From contig NZ_JAOCAH010000001.1 of assembly GCF_029839275.1 (NCBI RefSeq), positions 1 through 64,000 on the forward strand: DNA of 64,000 nucleotides. Direction: 5' to 3'. This DNA is from Pseudomonas sp. GD03944 (GTDB lineage: Bacteria > Pseudomonadota > Gammaproteobacteria > Pseudomonadales > Pseudomonadaceae). Under the pieces are notes generated by a model. That model had not been told where the DNA came from and ran no database searches. It saw only the letters and a list, made by a program, of their open reading frames with translations. Shown here piece after piece: positions 16,818 to 25,033 of the stretch (position 1 is its first letter; each line of letters opens with the position of its first letter). The translations under genes and the position numbers were made by a program.

Positions 16818-18124
16818 GTTTCGCCCTGCACTGGCCGCGCACCCTCGCCTCGCGGCTGTCGCTGATCTTCCTGGTCGGGCTGATCCTGGCCCAGGCCCTG
16901 TCGTTCGGCGCGCAGTATTACGAGCGCTACCAGAGCACCAAGAACACCATGCTCGGCACCCTGGAGACCGACGTGTCCACCTCGGTGGCCATCCTTGATC
17001 GCCTGCCCGCCGCCGAGCGCCCCGACTGGCTGATGCGCCTGCAACGGCGCAACTACGGCTACCTGCTGCGCGAAGCCGACCCGGGCGTGCCGCTGAACCC
17101 GAACGACATCCCCATCGCCGTGCATTCGATCCAGGCCGCCCTGGGTGGCGACTACGTCCTGACCTTCAGCGAGATCCCCGGCCCGATCAAACACTTCCAG
17201 GCCCAGTTGCGCCTGGCCGACGGCAGCCCGGTCACCCTCGACGTGCGCCCCAAGGTCGCGCCGATGTCGCCCTGGCTGCCGTTCATGCTGCTCGGTCAAC
17301 TGGCGCTGATGATCGCCTGCACCTGGCTCGCCGTGCGCATCGCCATCCGCCCGCTGACCCGCCTGGCCGATGCGGTGGCGAACCTCGACCCCAACGCCCA
17401 CCCGGTGCCCCTGGATGAAAACGGCCCACGGGAAGTGGCCCACGCCGCCATGGCCTTCAACGCCATGCAGACGCGCATCGCCGACTACCTCAAGGAACGC
17501 ATGCAACTGCTGGCCGCCATCTCCCACGACCTGCAGACGCCGATCACCCGCATGAAACTGCGCGCCGAGTTCATGGACGACTCCGCCGAGAAGGACAAGC
17601 TGACCCAGGACCTCAGCGAAATCGAACACCTGGTGCGCGAGGGCGTGGCTTATGCGCGCAGCGTGCATGGCGCCACCGAGGCCAGCTGCCGCCTCAACCT
17701 GGATTCTTTCCTCGACAGCCTGGTGTTCGACTACCAGGACACCGGCCAGGACGTGACCCTGGCTGGCAAGAACGGCGCCGTCATCGAAACGCGGCCCCAC
17801 GCACTGCGACGCATTCTGGTGAACCTGGTGGACAACGCGGTGAAGTTCTCCGGCGCCGCCGAGGTGGTGATCGACGGCACTGCCGACGCGGGCCTGTCGA
17901 TCAGCGTGCTGGACCGTGGCCCGGGCATCGCCGAGGCCGAGCTGGCCGACGTGCTCAAGCCCTTCTACCGCGTGGAAAGCTCGCGCAACCGCAGCACCGG
18001 CGGCACCGGTCTGGGGCTGGCCATCGCCCAGCAATTGGCCCAGGCCATCGGCGGTTCCCTGAGCCTGCACAACCGCGACGGTGGCGGCCTCTGCGTGACC
18101 CTGCACCTGCCGGCCAAGGCCTGA
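16814..18124 (+). CDS. Sensor histidine kinase
   Basis: 436 aa, EnvZ-like: transmembrane helix about 13-35, periplasmic sensor region about 36-150, second helix about 154-176, HAMP (about 177-230), phospho-acceptor His238 in ISHDLQTPITR, and a HATPase domain with Asn341 in NLVDNAVKFS, DRGPGIAEAEL and GGTGLGLAIA. The periplasmic domain has no recognisable metal-binding cysteine or histidine cluster, so the signal cannot be read. It is translationally coupled to the regulator gene and probably senses envelope redox or metal state, given its neighbours. Confidence 0.92.
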   Translation: MSFALHWPRTLASRLSLIFLVGLILAQALSFGAQYYERYQSTKNTMLGTLETDVSTSVAILDRLPAAERPDWLMRLQRRNYGYLLREADPGVPLNPNDIPIAVHSIQAALGGDYVLTFSEIPGPIKHFQAQLRLADGSPVTLDVRPKVAPMSPWLPFMLLGQLALMIACTWLAVRIAIRPLTRLADAVANLDPNAHPVPLDENGPREVAHAAMAFNAMQTRIADYLKERMQLLAAISHDLQTPITRMKLRAEFMDDSAEKDKLTQDLSEIEHLVREGVAYARSVHGATEASCRLNLDSFLDSLVFDYQDTGQDVTLAGKNGAVIETRPHALRRILVNLVDNAVKFSGAAEVVIDGTADAGLSISVLDRGPGIAEAELADVLKPFYRVESSRNRSTGGTGLGLAIAQQLAQAIGGSLSLHNRDGGGLCVTLHLPAKA

Positions 18125-18141
18125 CGCCTGGCCGGGCCGTT

Positions 18142-18156
18142 TGTATGCCTGTGTAT
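18142..18156 (+). promoter_or_regulatory. Direct-repeat operator TGTAT-N5-TGTAT, site 3
   Basis: TGTATGCCTGTGTAT is the reverse complement layout of sites 1, 2 and 4. It ends 143 bp before the ATG at 18299 and faces that gene in the same relative orientation as sites 1 and 4 face theirs. The 18125-18298 gap contains no gene. Confidence 0.7.
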
Positions 18157-18298
18157 CCGCCGCTGCCCGTTACACACGAGCATGCACAAACGCCGGTTCC
18201 TGACATAGCCGGCATACACGCCCTTGCAAGACTCCTGACTGTCGCCTGACCCACCGCATGCCCCGGATGGCGAAGGCCTTTCTCACAGGAGTTCTGCC

Positions 18299-18943
18299 AT
18301 GACCACCTCAACCAACACCCTGCGCGGCTGGCCGCTGTTCAGCCTGATCGCCGTACTGATCCTGGCGATGAGCGCCGCCGCCATCGCCCTGCAACCCGAC
18401 CTCATCGAAGGCCTGCGCAGTGCCATCCGCGCCACCGCCCGCTCCTCCTTCGCCCTGTTCCTCGCGGCCTTCACCGCCTCAGCCTTCGCCGTGCTGGTGC
18501 CGTCGGAGCTCTCCCGTGCCCTGGTGCGCGAGCGGCGCTTCCTGGGCCTGGCGTTCGCCTTCTCGCACTTCGTGCACGCGGTACTGATCTACGCCTACGG
18601 GCAGCTCAACACCGAGTTCTGGCCGGCGCGCAGCGTGGTGGACAACACCCCCGGCACCGTGGCTTACGTGTTCATCCTGCTGATGGCCCTGACCTCCTTC
18701 AAAGGCCCGGCCCGCCTGATCGGCGCCAGCGCCTGGAAGCGCCTGCACGTGACCGGCATGTGGATCATCATGGCGGTCTTCGCCTACGCCAACTTCAAGC
18801 GCATCCCCATGAGTGCCTGGTACGTGCTGCCCTTCGGCATCGCCTGCGCCGCCGTGGCCATCCGCCTGGTCGGCAAGCTGGCCCTGGCCACCAAACGCCG
18901 CCAGGCCAGACAGCCCGCCGCCCGCCCCGCCACCGCTGCCTGA
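18299..18943 (+). CDS. Ferric-reductase-like transmembrane protein
   Basis: 214 aa with about six hydrophobic segments. Conserved histidines in SHFVHAVLIYAYG and RLHVTGMWIIM fit the haem-liganding histidines of the ferric reductase-like/MsrQ/YedZ fold. It has no FAD or NAD domain, so it could be only the membrane haem part of an electron-transfer chain. An ACAGGAG ribosome-binding site precedes the ATG. It is followed after 69 bp by the DoxX gene and preceded by operator site 3, so both are probably co-expressed under the two-component system. Confidence 0.8.
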   Translation: MTTSTNTLRGWPLFSLIAVLILAMSAAAIALQPDLIEGLRSAIRATARSSFALFLAAFTASAFAVLVPSELSRALVRERRFLGLAFAFSHFVHAVLIYAYGQLNTEFWPARSVVDNTPGTVAYVFILLMALTSFKGPARLIGASAWKRLHVTGMWIIMAVFAYANFKRIPMSAWYVLPFGIACAAVAIRLVGKLALATKRRQARQPAARPATAA

Positions 18944-19012
18944 TACCGCACGCGGGCGGCCCCTGCGCGGCCGCCCGAGCCCCCCGTCGCCGCCACCACA
19001 AGGAATTTCACC

Positions 19013-19507
19013 ATGCACACTGCTCCTGCCCTCTATCGCCCACTCGACCGCCTCGGCGGCTGGATCGCCCTGCTCAGCCTGCGCGTGTTGCTGGCCTGGG
19101 AATTCTTCGAAGCCGGCCTGGAAAAATGGAACGGCGAAAACTGGTTCGCCAGCATCCAGGGCGCCTTCCCGTTCCCCTTCAACCACCTGCCCAGCGGCCT
19201 GAACTGGGAACTGGCCATGTGGGCCGAACTGCTCTGTGCCATCGCGCTGCTGGTCGGCCTGGGCACGCGGGTTTCAGCCCTGGTGCTGATCGTCGTCACC
19301 GTGGTCGCCACCGCCGCCGTGCACTGGCCCGCCGACTGGTCCAGCCTCGCCGAACTGGCCCAGGGCTACGCCATCACCAACAAGGGCTACGGCAACTTCA
19401 AACTGCCGGTGATCTACCTGGCCATGCTCCTTCCCCTCGTTCTCAGCGGCCCCGGCAAACTGAGCCTGGACGCGCTGGTGCAGCGCCTCTACCGGCGCGG
19501 GCGCTAA
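19013..19507 (+). CDS. DoxX family membrane protein, HvfX-like
   Basis: 164 aa with four hydrophobic helices. The DoxX signature region is [22 protein letters not shown] near the N-terminus. The region [30 protein letters not shown] is typical of the DoxX subgroup (HvfX/GigX) usually encoded with DUF692/DUF2063 RiPP genes. Here those partners (hvfB, hvfC) lie 1.5-3 kb away on the other strand. It is probably co-transcribed with the ferric-reductase-like gene. The HvfX assignment rests on family resemblance and context. Confidence 0.8.
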   Translation: MHTAPALYRPLDRLGGWIALLSLRVLLAWEFFEAGLEKWNGENWFASIQGAFPFPFNHLPSGLNWELAMWAELLCAIALLVGLGTRVSALVLIVVTVVATAAVHWPADWSSLAELAQGYAITNKGYGNFKLPVIYLAMLLPLVLSGPGKLSLDALVQRLYRRGR

Positions 19508-19527
19508 CCCCCAGGCGGACGCAGTGT

Positions 19528-19999
19528 GTAGGGTGGACAACGCGAAGCTTGTCCACCACTGACCAGCATCGCTGCGGACGCAGAGCGTCCGGATGCTTTC
19601 CCCCTGTAGGAGAGGCCTTGGCCTCGAGCTCGACGGCCTGCGGCACTCGATAATCTGTCGGCAAAGTGAAAAGCTCGCGGGCAAGCCCGCTCCTACAGGG
19701 ACGCAAAGCGTCCCGGATGCATTCCCACGCGGAGCGTGGGAACGATCAAACCTATACCTGATGGCTCCCACGCTCTGCGTGGTAGCCGATCCCGTGACGC
19801 TCCGCGTCACCAGCGGTACAACTGCCTACAGATATCCCCTGATTGACGCAGTTCGTAGGGTGGACAACGCGAAGCTTGTCCACCACCGGCCAGCATCGCT
19901 GCGAACGCAGAGCGTCACGGCTGCATTCCCACGCAGAGCGTGGGAACGATCAAACCCGCAAGCCGTAGCCTGGGTTGAGCGAAGCGATACCCGGGAACC
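19528..19999. repeat. Composite palindromic repeat cluster, left of the 98-aa gene
   Basis: The gap 19508-20097 contains no gene. A GTAGGGTGGACAAC / GTTGTCCACC-type palindrome starts at 19528 and 19855. ACGCAGAGCGTC and TTCCCACGC-GAGCGTGGGAA hairpins lie at about 19570, 19718-19746 and 19925-19950; a CTCGCGGGCAAGCCCGC hairpin lies at about 19674. A GGTTGAGC-GAAGCGATACCC element lies at about 19970-19993. The stretch 19798-19951 is nearly repeated at 20441-20605. Confidence 0.8.
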
Positions 20000-20097
20000 G
20001 ATGCCCCCAAGCTGACGACTCCACCACAGCATTGCACCCTGTGTGGTGAAAAGATGGCGCCCAGGCAATCCCCCACAAACACACGCAAGGAGCACCC

Positions 20098-20394
20098 ATG
20101 CGGCTATTCATCGGCGGGTTGATCGAAGGGATTCTGGATTTCCTGACAGACCTCTGGCTGCTGCGCAAACAACGCAACCGCAATGACCGACCCGAAAACA
20201 GCTGGCAGAAGGACGCCACCGACGTGGTCATCCTGGATTGGTGGCTGGTGTTGATTGCCACCGGGGCCGCACTGCTGGGGTTCGTCGTGCTGTTCTACAT
20301 CGTCGGGTTTTCGTTTGGCATCAGCTTCTTCATCCCGACCACCCTGGCCGCGCTGTACCTGGCGTACCGATGGATCAGACTGACCAAGGATTGA
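20098..20394 (+). CDS. Small membrane protein of unknown function
   Basis: 98 aa: an N-terminal amphipathic segment (MRLFIGGLIEGILDFLTDLWLL), a charged region RKQRNRNDRPENSWQKD, then two hydrophobic helices (about residues 47-70 and 72-90). AAGGAG lies eight bases before the ATG, so it is very likely translated. I do not recognise a family. It is isolated between two direct copies of a composite repeat, on the opposite strand to hvfBC. Confidence 0.7.
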   Translation: MRLFIGGLIEGILDFLTDLWLLRKQRNRNDRPENSWQKDATDVVILDWWLVLIATGAALLGFVVLFYIVGFSFGISFFIPTTLAALYLAYRWIRLTKD

Positions 20395-20409
20395 GTCGCC
20401 GCTTTCCGC

Positions 20410-20985
20410 TGGTTCCCACGTTCCGCGTGGTAGCCGACCCCGTGGCGCTCCGCGTCACCAGCGGTACACCTGCCTGACAGATATCCCTTGGTTGACGCAA
20501 TTCGTAGGGTGGACAACGCGAAGCTTGTCCACCACCGGCAAGGATCGCTGCGGACGCAGAGCGTCCGGGGATGCGTTCCCACGCAGAGCATGGGAACGAT
20601 CAGATAGGGCGCGCCCCGTAGGAGCGGACTTGTCCGCGAGCTCGATGGCTTACGCCTCACCACCGCCATGGCGGCCGAACGAAAAGTTCGTAGGGTGGAC
20701 AACGCGAAGCTTGTCCACCACTGGCAAGCACCGCTGCGGACGCAGAGCGTCCGGGGCTGCATTCCCACGCAGAGCGTGGGAACGATCAGATAGCGCGCGC
20801 CCCGTAGGAGCGGACTTGTCCGCGAGCTCGGCGGCTTACGCCCCACCACCGCTGTGGCGGCCAAACGAAAGGCCCGTAGCCTGGGTTGAGCAAAGCGATA
20901 CCCGGGATCGATGGTGCCCACGCAGAGCGCGGGAACGATCAAAACGAAAAGCTCGCGGACAAGTCCGCTCCTACAGATGGGTGCC
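20410..20985. repeat. Composite palindromic repeat cluster, right of the 98-aa gene
   Basis: The gap 20395-21001 holds no gene. GTAGGGTGGACAAC palindromes begin at 20504 and 20690. Each is followed by a GGACGCAGAGCGTCC hairpin, a TTCCCACGC...GCGTGGGAA-type hairpin and a GTAGGAGCGGACTTGTCCGC hairpin in the same order. A GGTTGAGC-AAAGCGATACCC element and a reversed CTCGCGGACAAGTCCGC hairpin close the cluster. The fixed order shows duplication of whole cassettes of about 186 bp. Confidence 0.8.
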
Positions 20986-21001
20986 CGTCAGGCAACCGCA
21001 T

Positions 21002-21796
21002 TTAAGCCACCCGATACAACGGATGCTCGACCCGCACGCCCACGCCAATCACCCCTTGGCCATGCAGCTGCTGCAACAGGCCCAGGCCGTTGGCCATGAA
21101 GGCCTCCAGATCCGCAGCCTCGGCCTCCGCCGCCAAACCATGCAAGTGGCTGCGCCCTTCCAGCTCGGGAAACTGGGTAATGCGCTCCAGCAACCGCCAG
21201 GCCAGCGGGCTGAGTTCGGCAAAGCGAATGCGCCAGTCCGGCAGGCGCCGCACCAGCAACAGGGTCGGCGCGGCAGGCGGTTCCGTGGGCTGGTAATCCG
21301 GCCCCAGGCGCTGCACCGGCCAGCGATAGGCCAACGGCCAGGCCAAGGGCGACACCCGCAGCGGCTGACTCAACAGCAGCTGCGCATCCCCCACCGGCAA
21401 CGGCTCGGCCTCGGACTGTTGCAACGCCATCTCCACCCACTCGTAATGCGCCAGCTCGGCCATGAACGGCGGCCAATCGCCGTCGGCCAGCCCCGGTGGC
21501 TCCGTCGCCAGAAAGGCCACGAACTCCTCGGCGATCTCCCCAAACTTGGGCGTGACCGCGCGGTAGTCGCGCAGGAACACCCGCACCAGCGCATGCCAGC
21601 GCTCACGGCCCAGCACCCCGATCAACACCGGAAAGGTGCTGCTCAGCAACGTGTGCAGGTTGTTGAAAATCAGCTCCCGGTAGACCGCCACCCGCGCCCG
21701 ATTCATCCCCGCCGGCGGCGGGCAATGCTCCGGGTCGCGCAGGTAGCGGGTCAGCGCCTGTTGCTGCTCGTGCAGCGTTGCGGTCGACCTAGCCAT
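21002..21796 (-). CDS. hvfC: DUF2063 protein, HvfC-type RiPP maturase partner
   Basis: 264 aa. The N-terminal DUF2063 domain (about residues 5-95) has [21 protein letters not shown] and [24 protein letters not shown]. The C-terminal part includes [13 protein letters not shown] and the [12 protein letters not shown] segment. HvfC/MbnC-type proteins bind the precursor peptide and form a complex with the DUF692 oxidase. The ATG at 21796 is chosen because it overlaps the hvfB stop by eight bases; 17 codons open upstream lie inside hvfB. The gene ends in a repeat cluster. Confidence 0.85.
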   Translation of the reverse strand: MARSTATLHEQQQALTRYLRDPEHCPPPAGMNRARVAVYRELIFNNLHTLLSSTFPVLIGVLGRERWHALVRVFLRDYRAVTPKFGEIAEEFVAFLATEPPGLADGDWPPFMAELAHYEWVEMALQQSEAEPLPVGDAQLLLSQPLRVSPLAWPLAYRWPVQRLGPDYQPTEPPAAPTLLLVRRLPDWRIRFAELSPLAWRLLERITQFPELEGRSHLHGLAAEAEAADLEAFMANGLGLLQQLHGQGVIGVGVRVEHPLYRVA

Positions 21797-22670
21797 GGGC
21801 AGCCTCCGCCTCGCGTTGATGCCGGCGAATGGTCTGCAACTCGGCAACCAGCACCTCGAATGCCGGGAAGTTGAAGTCCCGCTCCAGCAGCGTCGGCACC
21901 ACGCCGAAACGCCCGTAGGCCGTGGCCAGCAGCGACCACACGGCAGGCTTCACCGGCGCGCCGTGGGTGTCGATCTTCAGGTCATCGGCCTCGTCGTAAT
22001 GCCCGGCGATGTGCATGCCCACCACCCGATCGGGCGCCAGCCCGGCGAGAAAGGCATGGGGGTCGAAGCGGTGGTTGATCGAGTTCACGTAGACGTTGTT
22101 AACGTCCAGCAGCAGGTCGCAATCGGCCTCCTGCAGCACGGCATTGGTGAAGGCCAGCTCGTCCATGTCCTGCCGGGGCGCGGCGTAGTAGGACACGTTC
22201 TCCACCGCCAGGCGACGGCCGAGAATGTCCTGGACCTGGCGAATGCGCGTGGCCACATGGTGCACCGCCTCCTCGGTGAACGGCAGCGGCAGCAGGTCGT
22301 AGAGGTGGCCGTCGTCGCTGCAATAACTCAGGTGCTCGCTGTACAGCGGCACGCCGAAATGATCGAGAAACCCGCGCACCTCACGCAGAAACGCCACATC
22401 CAGCGGCGCTGGGCCGCCCAGGGACAGACTCAGGCCATGGCAACTCAACGGGTAGCGCTCGGCCAGCTCGCGCAAGGCCGCGCCATGGGCGCCGCCGATG
22501 CCGATCCAGTTCTCCGGCGCCACCTCGAGAAAGTCGAAATCGCCGGCCGGCGCCGCCTTCAGATCGGCGAGCAAGGCACGCCGCAAACCCAGCCCGACAC
22601 TGCTCGGCGCAAGCCCCCGGCTGGGCGCAACAAATGCCTCTTCCCGCTGCACGACACGGTTGTGCTGCAT
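21789..22670 (-). CDS. hvfB: DUF692 multinuclear non-haem iron oxidase (MNIO), HvfB type
   Basis: 293 aa, TIM-barrel MNIO family. Conserved metal-site segments are all present: [58 protein letters not shown] and IDTHGAPV. Such enzymes modify cysteine, aspartate or asparagine residues of ribosomal peptides; HvfB relatives act on cysteine-rich exported DUF2282 peptides involved in copper defence. A strong AGGAGGTGATC ribosome-binding sequence precedes the ATG at 22670. No DUF2282 precursor is encoded next to it. Operator site 4 lies 149 bp upstream. Confidence 0.88.
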   Translation of the reverse strand: MQHNRVVQREEAFVAPSRGLAPSSVGLGLRRALLADLKAAPAGDFDFLEVAPENWIGIGGAHGAALRELAERYPLSCHGLSLSLGGPAPLDVAFLREVRGFLDHFGVPLYSEHLSYCSDDGHLYDLLPLPFTEEAVHHVATRIRQVQDILGRRLAVENVSYYAAPRQDMDELAFTNAVLQEADCDLLLDVNNVYVNSINHRFDPHAFLAGLAPDRVVGMHIAGHYDEADDLKIDTHGAPVKPAVWSLLATAYGRFGVVPTLLERDFNFPAFEVLVAELQTIRRHQREAEAAHG

Positions 22671-22818
22671 GGCGATCACCTCCTCTGAACGATGGGCAAC
22701 AGGCGGCGCCCGATGTGGGCACCGCCTTCTCGTCGTTGCAGTTAATCGCGCAGGTGTATCGCCTCTGTGTGCCCGAACACCGCGCCACGTAGGCCCGTGT
22801 ATCCGGCGGCGGGTTTTA

Positions 22819-22833
22819 TACAGAGCGATACAA
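22819..22833 (-). promoter_or_regulatory. Direct-repeat operator ATACA-N5-ATACA, site 4
   Basis: ATACAGAGCGATACA, identical over all 15 bases to site 1 at 15933-15947. It reads TGTAT-N5-TGTAT toward hvfB and ends 149 bp before its ATG. A further single TGTAT lies at 22798-22802. The 22671-22850 gap has no credible gene. Confidence 0.7.
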
Positions 22834-22852
22834 AGCCAAAGGTGCACCCATC

Positions 22853-22946
22853 TGTAGGAGCGGGCTTGCCCGCGAGCTTTTATTCGGCCGACACACCGTT
22901 GTTGGGGCAGAAACCGCCGAGCTCGCGGACAAGTCCGCTCCTACCC
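22853..22946. repeat. Facing GTAGGAGCGG repeats
   Basis: A GTAGGAGCGGGCTTGCCCGC hairpin (about 22855-22878) and a reversed CTCGCGGACAAGTCCGCTCC hairpin (about 22922-22944) face each other across about 45 bp. This is a REP-like pair at the 3' end of the two small genes that follow, and may act as their transcript end. Confidence 0.7.
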
Positions 22947-23243
22947 CTACAACCGCAACGCCGTCTGCCGTGCCTGATGGTTGCCACCCAACGGCGAACA
23001 CAACCGCTGATGCACACGGCTCAGGAAGCCCACCTCGAACGCCCGCCGCTCCACGCCGGTAGGCAGCGCATCACGCTCGACGATCAGGTTGGCCCACAGC
23101 CAGCCGGAACCGTCGCTGTCCAGCCAGGCATTGGCGCACGCCACACCGTCACTGAACGCCTGCTGGCAATCCTGCGGCCAGCCGATCACCGCGCCCTGGT
23201 GCCCGTCGTGGCTGACCAGGTGACTGTTGAAGGGCCTATGCAT
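22947..23243 (-). CDS. Small hypothetical protein
   Basis: 98 aa, MHRPFNSHLVSHDGHQGAVIG..., with a conserved-looking WLDSDGSGWLWANLIVERDALP centre and a basic C-terminus; no signal peptide or membrane segment. The ATG at 23243 overlaps the end of the preceding gene by eight bases, which supports real translation by coupling. I do not recognise a family. Confidence 0.65.
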   Translation of the reverse strand: MHRPFNSHLVSHDGHQGAVIGWPQDCQQAFSDGVACANAWLDSDGSGWLWANLIVERDALPTGVERRAFEVGFLSRVHQRLCSPLGGNHQARQTALRL

Positions 23244-23505
23244 GGCTCGCCCTCCTCCTGGCTTCAGCCAACGCCGTGCGATACAGCTCCGACACCTCGC
23301 GCAGCAGCTCGCGGGCGTAGCGGCACTGCTCCTCGACATCGCCCACCAACTCCGGCTGCGCCTGCGCACGCGCCAGGCCTTTGACCAGCTTGTGCAGCAT
23401 CGCCAGGCGCAACTCGGCCTGGGCCTGCAATGGGCAGCTTTGCAGCGGTTTAACGTTTGAAGGTTTGGGGTTGAGCGGGAATGGAATGATCGTGTCGTCA
23501 GACAT
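23236..23505 (-). CDS. Small helical protein behind a structured leader
   Basis: 89 aa, MSDDTIIPFPLNPKPSN... followed by two predicted helices (AELRLAMLHKLVKGLARA and VEEQCRYARELLREVSELYRTALAEARRRA). The start is ATG at 23505 because GGAGGT lies five bases upstream. It is reminiscent of the small DUF3077/DUF6124-type Pseudomonas proteins that sit behind long conserved leaders, but I cannot assign it. Translation is probably controlled by a palindrome masking its ribosome-binding site and by an overlapping upstream reading frame. Confidence 0.7.
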   Translation of the reverse strand: MSDDTIIPFPLNPKPSNVKPLQSCPLQAQAELRLAMLHKLVKGLARAQAQPELVGDVEEQCRYARELLREVSELYRTALAEARRRASHA

Positions 23506-23584
23506 GGCGCACCTCCAGACTGGAGGTTGAAGACACAACAGATAGCCCAAGGTGGAGCCCTTGGGTAAAAGGGGGATAGCACAT
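23498..23584 (-). CDS. Possible 28-codon upstream ORF overlapping the next start
   Basis: It starts ATG at 23584 behind AAGGAG...AAGGA and encodes MCYPPFTQGLHLGLSVVSS and onward, ending seven bases past the start codon at 23505. A ribosome finishing this frame would traverse the palindrome at 23511-23527 that masks the next gene's ribosome-binding site. Inferred as a coupling leader peptide; no homology evidence. Confidence 0.4.
   Translation of the reverse strand: MCYPPFTQGLHLGLSVVSSTSSLEVRHV
23511..23527 (-). promoter_or_regulatory. Palindrome masking the Shine-Dalgarno of the 23505 gene
   Basis: ACCTCCAGACTGGAGGT is a perfect 8-bp inverted repeat around one base. On the minus-strand mRNA its right arm is the GGAGGT ribosome-binding sequence of the gene starting at 23505. 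A second perfect 7-bp hairpin (CCCAAGG/CCTTGGG) lies at 23546-23565. Confidence 0.7.
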
Positions 23585-23626
23585 AATCCTTATGCTCCTT
23601 TCTGCGATTAAGGAGCCGTCACCCAC

Positions 23627-23765
23627 CGTTGTCACGCGGTATTGGGTGGCGGACCGTACGGGGGTGACAAACCGGTCAGAAAGGACACCGGCCAGGCCGA
23701 AGCCTGCCCCGCACGGACCGCCATAGATGCACGAAACGGTAGGCATAAAAAAACGCCGACCGTTT
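23627..23765 (-). other. Highly structured conserved-looking leader element
   Basis: An outer 16-bp stem (GGCGGACCGTACGGGG at 23648-23663 with CCCCGCACGGACCGCC at 23707-23722, two mismatches) encloses two perfect hairpins: CCGGT/ACCGG (23672-23691) and CAGGC-CGAA-GCCTG (23693-23706). A further CACCCA/TGGGTG pair lies at about 23630-23648 and an AAACGGTaGGC / GCCgACCGTTT pair at 23734-23765. I recall similar sequence before small genes in other Pseudomonas genomes. It could be a cis-acting RNA. The 23585-23893 gap holds no protein gene. Confidence 0.5.
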
Positions 23766-23893
23766 AGGGCTATGGCGCTACGCGCCTTTCTGAATTCAGG
23801 TTGTCACACCCGGCCGCGGGATTGACCACGACGGGCGGACTTTAGCCCGAGGGCGACAGGAGGTGCAAGGTGAAGATGTAACGGCGTGGCGGG

Positions 23894-25033
23894 TCAGCCG
23901 AAGTGCTCGCGGAAGCTGGCTCGAAAGTCCAGAGGCTTCAAATAGAGGTGATTCGACAGATCGCCACGCAGAATGAAAAGCTTCGGGTCGGCCCGCAGTT
24001 GGAACACGCGGTAGAGGTAAAACTGCTCCTGCGCCTCCTTCGAAAACTCCAGTTCGTTGTGGCTAACCACGAACGATGAGGCAATCCCGCTGTTGGTGGT
24101 TTTGACCTCAATAAAACGGTGCTCTGCTTCGTTCTCGAACGACAGAATGTCGTAGCCAGCCCCATCCCCTCGCGTGTCGGAAATCCACTCCAAACGCTGG
24201 AATAACTCAGGCCGCCCCTGCTCCTGCAAACGCTGCTGTTCGTAGCCGATCACCCACTCTTCGCCCAGACGACCCAGCTTGCGATTGGCTTCGTCGCGTG
24301 CAGCGTAATCGAGCTTGCGCGGTAAACGCTGGCGGCCTGCGGCGGGAACAGCAAGCGCTTGTCGCGCCTCACGGGCCGGGGAATCGACCAGAACAGCCGA
24401 ATAGGTTTTCTGCTCCGGTGCTTTCGCTTCTTCCAACGAATCGACGATTTTCTTGAGCGCGCCACCGTGTGTATCGAGGTACGACTGCACCGATTTGCGC
24501 AGCAGCAGCTGGCTGTTGCCACGCGGTTTGTAGCCCTGAATGAAAGGCAAATCCAGCCCGGCTAACACGGCGCTGATGTTCTGATGCTTCAGCTCAACAG
24601 AGCCTTTGCTGCGGCCGTTGAGCAGCTTGCGCAGCGCCTCGTTGTGCTCGCTTTTATTGAACCGATGCCCCTCTGCCTCAAGCCCCAACATCTCAAAGTA
24701 GTCACGAACGATGGCGTCGACTTCCTGCTGCGACCAGTCCTCGCCAGTGCGCGTCACCTCAAACCCCAGCGACTGCAACAGCGGCCCCACCGTGTTCTCG
24801 CCACCCGAGAAATCCGCCGGCCCAAGCGCCTCCGTCTGAAACTGCATGCCATAGGCAACCCCAGCGATCGCCTTGGAATCGCACAGCTCACCATTACGCG
24901 GGTTGCGAACCAGAAAGTCCCGCGACTTCCCAAACCCATGACGCGCCAAAAAGGCTGTCCGCCCAACGCGAGCAAACTCATCCATCGCAGCCTGAACGGC
25001 CGCCGGGCTCTTCAACAGTGACAACTTGGACAT
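23894..25033 (-). CDS. DUF3883 domain protein, probable nuclease-fold defence component
   Basis: 379 aa. The N-terminal half begins MSKLSLLKSPAAVQAAMDEFARVGR and resembles the ScoMcrA-like DNA-recognition region seen in McrA/HNH-type proteins. The C-terminal DUF3883 region (about residues 245-350) has GYDILSFENEAEHRFIEVKTT, a D...E-x-K arrangement typical of PD-(D/E)xK nucleases. The ATG at 25033 is chosen over a GTG four codons earlier; neither has a strong ribosome-binding site. It lies back to back with the large helicase-nuclease gene, suggesting a two-part defence module. Function not demonstrated. Confidence 0.75.
   Translation of the reverse strand: MSKLSLLKSPAAVQAAMDEFARVGRTAFLARHGFGKSRDFLVRNPRNGELCDSKAIAGVAYGMQFQTEALGPADFSGGENTVGPLLQSLGFEVTRTGEDWSQQEVDAIVRDYFEMLGLEAEGHRFNKSEHNEALRKLLNGRSKGSVELKHQNISAVLAGLDLPFIQGYKPRGNSQLLLRKSVQSYLDTHGGALKKIVDSLEEAKAPEQKTYSAVLVDSPAREARQALAVPAAGRQRLPRKLDYAARDEANRKLGRLGEEWVIGYEQQRLQEQGRPELFQRLEWISDTRGDGAGYDILSFENEAEHRFIEVKTTNSGIASSFVVSHNELEFSKEAQEQFYLYRVFQLRADPKLFILRGDLSNHLYLKPLDFRASFREHFG

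Noticed and set aside
18960..19653. 297-aa plus-strand frame overlapping the DoxX gene
   Set aside because: Arg/Pro/Gly-rich shadow in another frame; the DoxX frame has the family signature and transmembrane helices.
22671..22850. Possible precursor peptide gene upstream of hvfB
   Set aside because: Short frames here lack a start codon with a ribosome-binding site and have no cysteine-rich DUF2282-like content.
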